Positions 58,582-64,000 of a DNA stretch of 64,000 nucleotides are shown here, piece by piece; the stretch's first letter is position 1, and the number at the start of each line of letters is the position of its first letter. Both the position numbers and the translations under genes were made by a program. This stretch comes from Acidobacteriota bacterium. Its GTDB lineage: Bacteria > Acidobacteriota > Thermoanaerobaculia > Gp7-AA8. The stretch is taken from assembly GCA_003223645.1 (NCBI GenBank), contig QHVT01000009.1, positions 62,001-126,000 on the forward strand, given 5' to 3'. The notes below the pieces were generated by a model that was not told the DNA's origin, ran no database searches, and was given only the letters and a program-made list of their open reading frames with translations.

Positions 58582-59709
58582 TCAGGTCGCGGGCGTGCAG
58601 CGTGGAACGAGATCGCGGAGCAATCCCGCGACGCGATCGATCTCCTCGGCCTTCGTGAACCGGCTGAGCGAGAAACGCACCGTCGCGCGCGCGTCGTCGG
58701 GGGAGAGGCCCATGGCCAGCAGTACCGGACTCGGTTCGATGCGACCCGACGAACAGGCGGAGCCTGTCGATACGGCGACGCCGTTGAGATCGAGCGCGAT
58801 CACGATTCCCTCGCCGTCCGCGCCGTGGAACGTGATGTTGCTCGTGTTGGGCACGCGCGGCGCGTCCGCACCGTTGATCGTGACGTCGAGCGACTCGGCG
58901 ACGCGCGATTCGAGGCGATTGCGCAACTCGCTCATGCGCACGCGTGCAACGAGATCGCCGGCCATCGCCGCGGCCATTCCGAACGCCGCCGCCAGCGGAA
59001 CATTCTCCGTTCCGGCGCGCCGCCGCCGCTCCTGCGCGCCGCCGACGATGTGCGACGACATCGCCACGCCGCGCCGCACGTAGAGCGCGCCGACTCCTTT
59101 CGGCGCGTGCATCTTGTGCGCGGAGATCGCCAGCGTGTCGCATTGAATCGCATTCACGTCGATGTCGATCTTCCCCGCGGCTTGCACCGCGTCGACATGA
59201 AAGTGCACGCCGCGCTCGCGGCAGGCGCGGCCGATCGCCTCGACCGGCTGGATCACACCTGTCTCGTTGTTGACCATCATCACCGTGACGAGGCGCGTAT
59301 CATCGTGCATCGCCTCGATGACCTCTTCCGCGCGGACCGTGCCGCTTCGCATCGCCGCGACGAGGGTCACCTCGCAGCCGCCGCGCTCGAGCTCGCGAAC
59401 GGCCTCAGCCACGGAAGGATGCTCGATCGCGCTTGTCACGATGTGGCAACGACCGCTCGCGCGGGTCGCGCCAAAAATCGCAGCGTTGTTAGACTCGGTG
59501 CCGCCGCTCGTAAAAACGATCTCGCGGGCCGTGGCGCCAAGCAGCCGCGCCACCGACTCGCGAGCCTCTTCGATCGTGCGGCGCGCAGCCTGGCCTTCTT
59601 TATGAATCGACGACGCGTTGCCGAAGACTTCTCGAAGCGAGGTTTCCAGAACGTGAAGCACGTCCGGATGAATCGCCGTGGTTGCGTTATTGTCGAGATA
59701 GATCCGCAT
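58582..59709 (-). CDS. iscS: Cysteine desulfurase (NifS/IscS family)
   Basis: A 375-residue PLP enzyme that removes sulfur from cysteine to supply iron-sulfur and other sulfur pathways. Start motif MRIYLDNNATTAIHPDVLHV; ASSIHKEGQAARRTIEEARE; TSGGTESNNAAIFG; PLP lysine in ISAHKMHAPKGVGALYVR (about 196); the active-site Cys loop VSTGSACSSGRIEPS (about 316) is of the short NifS/IscS (group I) type. No iscU follows. It is divergent from the GWxTD gene by 14 bases. Confidence 0.95.
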   Translation of the reverse strand: MRIYLDNNATTAIHPDVLHVLETSLREVFGNASSIHKEGQAARRTIEEARESVARLLGATAREIVFTSGGTESNNAAIFGATRASGRCHIVTSAIEHPSVAEAVRELERGGCEVTLVAAMRSGTVRAEEVIEAMHDDTRLVTVMMVNNETGVIQPVEAIGRACRERGVHFHVDAVQAAGKIDIDVNAIQCDTLAISAHKMHAPKGVGALYVRRGVAMSSHIVGGAQERRRRAGTENVPLAAAFGMAAAMAGDLVARVRMSELRNRLESRVAESLDVTINGADAPRVPNTSNITFHGADGEGIVIALDLNGVAVSTGSACSSGRIEPSPVLLAMGLSPDDARATVRFSLSRFTKAEEIDRVAGLLRDLVPRCTPAT

Positions 59710-59723
59710 CAATCAGGAAAATC

Positions 59724-62369
59724 ATGAAACGAGCGATCGCAGTCGCACTGTCGTTTGCGTTTGCTACAACCATTCTCGCGCAAACCGGCACTCCCCCTCC
59801 TCCATCGAAAGATGAATCCGCGAAGAAACAGGCGCCGCCCGGCCAGGGCATCCGCAAGCTCGGCAAGCGCGAGCGGAAGGAAAAGATCTCCGCGCTCGAC
59901 GTCCGCTTCCAGGATTTTCTGAGCGACGTCGAGCCGATCATCCTCGGCACGGAAGTCGACACCCTCCTGATGCTCGAGACCGACGCGCAGCGCGACGCCT
60001 TCATCGACGACTTCTGGCATCGCCGCGAAGTCGCGATGGGCACGACCGGCCGCGCGTTCCGCGACATGTACTACGCGCGTCTCGAAGTCGCGAAGTCGCA
60101 GTTCCGCAAGATATCCTCCGACCGCGCGAAAGTGTTTCTCCTCAACGGTCCGCCGGCGCAGGTCGTCCGCACGGAGTGCCAGAACATCCTCGTGCCGATG
60201 GAGATCTGGAAGTACCCGTCGCTCCCCGGCCTCGGCTACAACGTGCGGCTCCTCTTCTATCGCTCGCGCAACGGCAACGACTACAAACTCTGGAACCCGA
60301 TCGGCGGCAACCTCGCGCTCGCGGAACTGATGACGCAGGAGGCGTTCGCGTTCTCGCGCAACGACGACTCGACCGTGCGGCGCACGTTCGACTCCGCGAG
60401 TCCATACAATGTCGTCAACCGCCTTCAGCTCGAATGCCGCGACGGCGACGAGATCCTGCGCACGATCACGCAGATGGTGCAGAGCCGCGTCGATCTCCTC
60501 AAATTGTTCGAGCCGCCGCAGATCAACAAGGAGGACGCGGACAAGCTGCTTCGTTCGCTCGTCATCTCCAATCCCAACGCGCCGAAGCTCACCGCCGACT
60601 TCAGCGTGCGCTATCCCGCGAAGAACGGCAGCCGCACGGACGTGCAGATGATGCTGCAGGTGCCGCGCGCGGAGATCACGCCGGCCGAAGTCGCGGGCGC
60701 GGAGGTCTACACGATCGACGTCACCGGCGAAGTGCTGAAGGACGGCGCGCTCTGGGAGAAATATCGCTATCGATTCGATTTCCCCGGCGACTTCAAAGGC
60801 GACAAGTTCCCGATCGTCATCGATCGCCTCCTGCGCCCGAACGCGTACGTCTCGCGCGTGAAAGTCATCGACGCCAATACCGGCGCGGAAGTGATCGTCG
60901 AGCAGCCGCTCGACGTCCCCGAGGTGTACACGCCGGCGGCGGAAGTCGCGGAGACGCGCGAGCAGGCGCCGCAGGAAAATCCCGCGCTGGCGACGACCGT
61001 CGCCGCGCTGAAAGCGGACGTCGTGAAAGACGAAGTCGCGCTGCGCATCGTGCCGCCCGACGAAGGATTCGTGAGCGGACTCAAGACCGTCGACACGATC
61101 GCCACCGGCAGCGCGATCAAGGCCGTCGAGTTCTGGCTCGACGGGCGCAAGATCGCCGTACGCCGCACCGCGCCGTACAGTCTCGACGTCGACTTCGGCG
61201 CCGTTCCGCAGATGCGCCGCATTCGCGCCGTCGCGCTCGACGCGAAAGGCAATCCCATCACCGGCGACGATCTCGTCATCAACACCGGCAGCGATCCGTT
61301 CCGCGTGCGCATCGTCTCGCCGCGCATCGCGCCGCACCTCACCGGCACGACGAGAGTGGAGCTCGACGTCAGCGTGCCGGACGGCGAAGAGCTCGACGGC
61401 GTGCAGCTGTTCTGGAACGAGACCAAAGTCGCGACGATGTTCGATCCGCCGTTCATCCAGACCGTCGACATTCCCGCGACCGAAGGCGTCGGCTATCTGC
61501 GCGCGGTCGCGACGTTGAAGGACGGCGCGACGCCTCCGGTCGAAGACGTGGTGCTGCTCAACACGCCCGCGTACATGGAAGAGTTGAACGTCCACCTCAT
61601 CGAGCTGCCGACCTCCGTGATGATCAGCGGCAAGCCGGCAACGCAATTGCCGGAGAGTGCGTTCAAGATTCTCGACGAAGGAAAACAGGTCTCGATCGCG
61701 AAGTTCGAGTACGTGAAAGATCTGCCGCTGTCGGTCGGACTCGCGATCGACACGTCCGGATCGATGCAGCCGCGCATCGACGAGGCGGTGAAAGCGGGCG
61801 CGCAGTTTTTCCAGAGCGTGATGAAGAAAGGCGACAAGGCCTTCCTCGTCTCGTTCGACTCCGAGCCGCAGCTCGTGCAGAAGTGGTCGACGCGCATCGC
61901 CGACGTGCACGCGGGCCTCGCCAAGCTGCGCGCCGAAGAAGCAACCGCGCTCTACGACGCCGTCGTCTACTCGCTCTACAACTTCCTCGGCGTGCGCGGG
62001 CAGAAGGCGCTCGTCCTCATCACCGACGGCCGCGACACCAGCTCGAAATTCACGTTCGACCAGGCCGTCGAATACGCGCGCCGCGCCGGCGTGCCGATCT
62101 ACGCGGTCGGCATCGGCATCCGCGGCAACGACTTGGACGTGCGCTTCAAACTCAGCAAGTTCTGCAGCGAGACCGGCGGCGCGACGTACTACATCGAACA
62201 GGCGCGCGACCTCGCGCACGTCTACGATCAAATCCAGGAAGAGCTCCGCTCCCAATACGTCCTCGGCTTCTACCCCGCGCCCGACATCAAGGCCGGCAGC
62301 AAGTGGCGCGAGATCGAAGTGAAGACGACCGACGGAAAAGTGAAGACCGTGCGGGGGTATTACCCATGA
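59724..62369 (+). CDS. Secreted GWxTD-type protein with VWFA domain
   Basis: An 881-residue exported protein (MKRAIAVALSFAFATTILAQ). The N-terminal GWxTD-like domain holds DTLLMLETDAQRDAFIDDFW (about 65-85) and KVFLLNGPPAQVV. Middle beta-rich domains follow. The C-terminal ~300 residues are a VWFA domain with an intact MIDAS: VGLAIDTSGSM (DxSxS), then EATALYDAVVYSLY and LVLITDGRDTSSKF. This two-part architecture is typical of Acidobacteria. Its stop overlaps the start of a paralog (ATGA). Confidence 0.92.
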   Translation: MKRAIAVALSFAFATTILAQTGTPPPPSKDESAKKQAPPGQGIRKLGKRERKEKISALDVRFQDFLSDVEPIILGTEVDTLLMLETDAQRDAFIDDFWHRREVAMGTTGRAFRDMYYARLEVAKSQFRKISSDRAKVFLLNGPPAQVVRTECQNILVPMEIWKYPSLPGLGYNVRLLFYRSRNGNDYKLWNPIGGNLALAELMTQEAFAFSRNDDSTVRRTFDSASPYNVVNRLQLECRDGDEILRTITQMVQSRVDLLKLFEPPQINKEDADKLLRSLVISNPNAPKLTADFSVRYPAKNGSRTDVQMMLQVPRAEITPAEVAGAEVYTIDVTGEVLKDGALWEKYRYRFDFPGDFKGDKFPIVIDRLLRPNAYVSRVKVIDANTGAEVIVEQPLDVPEVYTPAAEVAETREQAPQENPALATTVAALKADVVKDEVALRIVPPDEGFVSGLKTVDTIATGSAIKAVEFWLDGRKIAVRRTAPYSLDVDFGAVPQMRRIRAVALDAKGNPITGDDLVINTGSDPFRVRIVSPRIAPHLTGTTRVELDVSVPDGEELDGVQLFWNETKVATMFDPPFIQTVDIPATEGVGYLRAVATLKDGATPPVEDVVLLNTPAYMEELNVHLIELPTSVMISGKPATQLPESAFKILDEGKQVSIAKFEYVKDLPLSVGLAIDTSGSMQPRIDEAVKAGAQFFQSVMKKGDKAFLVSFDSEPQLVQKWSTRIADVHAGLAKLRAEEATALYDAVVYSLYNFLGVRGQKALVLITDGRDTSSKFTFDQAVEYARRAGVPIYAVGIGIRGNDLDVRFKLSKFCSETGGATYYIEQARDLAHVYDQIQEELRSQYVLGFYPAPDIKAGSKWREIEVKTTDGKVKTVRGYYP

Positions 62370-64000
62370 ACGGTGCTGAGTGCAGAGTGCTGAGTGCTGA
62401 GATGGAACGCCGATCGCGGTGCACGTACCCGGCACCCGGCACGCGGCACCCGGCACTTCTCCGCGTCGTTGCTTTTCTCTTCCTCGCGCTCTTCACCTTC
62501 TTCGCACTCGCCGCCGACAAGAAACCGGAGCTCTCGCGGCGCGAGCGCAAGGATCGCATCGCCAAACTCGCCGAGCCGTACCGGCAGTTCCTGACCGAAG
62601 TCGGACCGATCATTCAAACGTTCGAGCGCGACGCGTTCCTGATGCTCGAAAGTGACGCGCAGCGCGACGCGTTCATCGACGACTTCTGGCGCCGCCGCGA
62701 CATCGCGCGCGGCACGACCAACAACGCCGCGCGCAACGAGTACAACACGCGCCTCGAATACGTGCGCGAGAACTTCGAAGGCATCTCTTCCGACCGCGGC
62801 ACGATCTATCTCGTGCAGGGACCGCCGCAGGGAATGATCGACGCGAAGTGCCAGCAGTACTTTCAGCCGCTGCAGATCTGGGGCTACGGCTACATCGAAG
62901 GCTACGGCCACGAAGTCCGCCTCCTCTTCTACCTGCCGCGCAATCAGCGCGAGTTCCGGTTGTGGGATCCCTTCACCGAGGGAATGGCGGCGCTGCAGTC
63001 GGACGACATCATGTCCAACCACGAGCAGTTCACGATGGAGGACGTCGCCAACAACTGCCGCAACGGAGAAGAGATCGTCGCCGCGCTGGCGATCATGCAG
63101 AACAACCAGTACAAGCTCCGCGACATCTTCAAGCCGCCGGCGATCAACGAAGAAGACATCGGCAAAGTCCTGCGCGCGTCCGTCCTCCTCGACAACAGCG
63201 CGCCGAAGCTCGCCGGCGCCGAACAGAAGATCACTTACCCCGCCGCGAAAGGCGCGAAGACCGACGCGCAGCTGACGATCATGGTTCCGCGCGCGCAGCT
63301 CAAGACCACCACCGCCGGCGCGAGCACGGTGTACACGATCGACGTCGTCGGCGAAGTGTTGCGCGACGAGAAGATGTGGGAGCGCTATCGCTATCGTTTC
63401 GATTTCCCCGGCGACATCAAGGACGAGAAGCTGCCGATCGTCATCGATCGCTTCCTCAAGCCGGCCACGTATCGCTCGCGCGTGAAGATCACCGACGCCT
63501 CGTCGAGAGCGCAGACGATCATCGAGGCCGATCTCGTCGTGCCCGAGCTGGAGATGCCGAAGACCGCGGAGTCGGAGACGCTCGACGTCATTCGCGAAGA
63601 CGTCCAGTCGACGCGCGCGACGCTGCGCATCGTGCCGCTCTCCGAGAGCGTGATCAGCGGACTGACGACCATCCAGACGATCGTCAGCGGCAGCGGCATC
63701 AAGGCCGTCGAGTTCTGGCTCGACGGAAAGAAGATCGCGACGCGTCACGCGCCGCCGTACACGCTCGACCTCGACTTCGGCACCGTGCCGCGCTCGCGGA
63801 AGATCCGCGCCGTCGCGCTCGACGCGCATGACCTCCCGATCACCGGCGACGAGATCGTGATCAACACCGGCACCGATCCGTTCCGCGTGCGCATCGCGTC
63901 GCCCAGGGTCGCGCCGAAGCTCAGCGGACCGACGCGCGTGGAAGTGGAAGCGCGCGTGCCGGAAGGAAAAGAGCTGGCATCGGTCGATCTGTACTGGAAC
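62366..64000 (+). CDS. Second GWxTD-type protein, paralog (partial at window edge)
   Basis: The frame from ATG 62366 runs to the window end (545 codons). Its first ~32 residues (MNGAECRVLSAEMERRSRCT, APGTRHPALL) are read from the GTGCTGA/CGGCACC repeat, then a signal-like helix follows (VVAFLFLALFTFFALAAD). An in-frame ATG at 62402 is the alternative. Residues ~70 on (DAFLMLESDAQRDAFIDDFW, TIYLVQGPPQGMI, FKPPAINEEDIGKVLRASVL) align throughout with the gene before it, so it is a tandem duplicate. A VWFA end should lie beyond the window. Confidence 0.9.
   Translation, partial: MNGAECRVLSAEMERRSRCTYPAPGTRHPALLRVVAFLFLALFTFFALAADKKPELSRRERKDRIAKLAEPYRQFLTEVGPIIQTFERDAFLMLESDAQRDAFIDDFWRRRDIARGTTNNAARNEYNTRLEYVRENFEGISSDRGTIYLVQGPPQGMIDAKCQQYFQPLQIWGYGYIEGYGHEVRLLFYLPRNQREFRLWDPFTEGMAALQSDDIMSNHEQFTMEDVANNCRNGEEIVAALAIMQNNQYKLRDIFKPPAINEEDIGKVLRASVLLDNSAPKLAGAEQKITYPAAKGAKTDAQLTIMVPRAQLKTTTAGASTVYTIDVVGEVLRDEKMWERYRYRFDFPGDIKDEKLPIVIDRFLKPATYRSRVKITDASSRAQTIIEADLVVPELEMPKTAESETLDVIREDVQSTRATLRIVPLSESVISGLTTIQTIVSGSGIKAVEFWLDGKKIATRHAPPYTLDLDFGTVPRSRKIRAVALDAHDLPITGDEIVINTGTDPFRVRIASPRVAPKLSGPTRVEVEARVPEGKELASVDLYWN
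62371..62456. repeat. Heptamer repeat (AGTGCTG and CGGCACC units) inside the 5' end of a gene
   Basis: AGTGCTG, AGTGCAG, AGTGCTG, AGTGCTG at 62374-62400 and CGGCACC, CGGCACG, CGGCACC, CGGCACT at about 62431-62457. Both tracts are translated as the start of the second GWxTD protein. The first unit family is that of 91-166. Confidence 0.8.

Overview
The window is a high-GC, densely packed bacterial chromosome segment with no ribosomal RNA, phage or transposase genes. Several family signatures point to Acidobacteriota or a close soil relative. These are two tandem GWxTD/VWA-type secreted proteins at the right end, a VWFA-related secreted protein (46247-48337), a kinase with a C-terminal PD40-type propeller (27981-30761), a YfhO-like membrane protein and a two-heme lipoprotein cytochrome. 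This taxonomic call is an inference from gene content.

Layout. 1-2931 (minus): a VWA-protein start, a ribbon-helix-helix/TPR protein, a MoxR/ChlI-like AAA ATPase and peptidyl-tRNA hydrolase. 2950-5824 (plus): an MntA/HepT toxin-antitoxin pair, a response-regulator/PP2C phosphatase and a secreted protein. 5950-17022 (minus): a long co-directional run of a DnaC-like ATPase, membrane protein, aminotransferase, thymidine kinase, M20 peptidase lipoprotein, YfhO-like protein, Fis-type regulator, RNase R, TPR protein and a small conserved protein, several with 4-8 base overlaps. 17262-22734 (plus): a large protein with a degenerate class III cyclase-like domain, a fused RecB-like nuclease/XPD-type helicase and a lipoprotein. 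22731-26994 (minus): BrnT/BrnA, asparagine synthase and a GT39-type glycosyltransferase. 27158-27781: a 21-bp tandem array.

27981-41385: a Ser/Thr kinase, a secreted JAMM-motif protein, a TauE/SafE exporter, a c-type cytochrome, an ABC exporter, a polar amino-acid ABC transporter with a fused binding-protein/permease, HisN-type phosphatase, Nudix, TIG-domain and MBL-fold proteins. 41493-54760: a giant secreted metalloprotease with PKD domains, YbaK, tRNA-Gln(TTG), a VWFA protein, a di-heme oxidoreductase, a histidine kinase/response regulator pair flanked by two Spy-like proteins, a DODA-type dioxygenase and a Uma2 nuclease. 54798-64000: small secreted proteins, a zinc-finger/TPR protein, cysteine desulfurase and the GWxTD pair.

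The most unusual feature is the repeat content. At least ten places carry 6-8 base tandem repeats arranged as facing, complementary arms (families such as AGAAGGC, GGCAGAT, GTGCTGA, GTTGCGCG, CCTCCGAG, CCCGCG). Three of them sit at start codons that overlap or abut the previous stop, and are read in frame as N-terminal extensions or signal peptides. Several longer palindromic families (about 60-220 bp) lie between genes, and at least three copies are read through inside coding genes. A 21-bp array of 24 near-identical units has a diverged 3' edge that keeps the heptapeptide (V/I)SLA(S/N)xP by synonymous change, which suggests a translated repeat protein.
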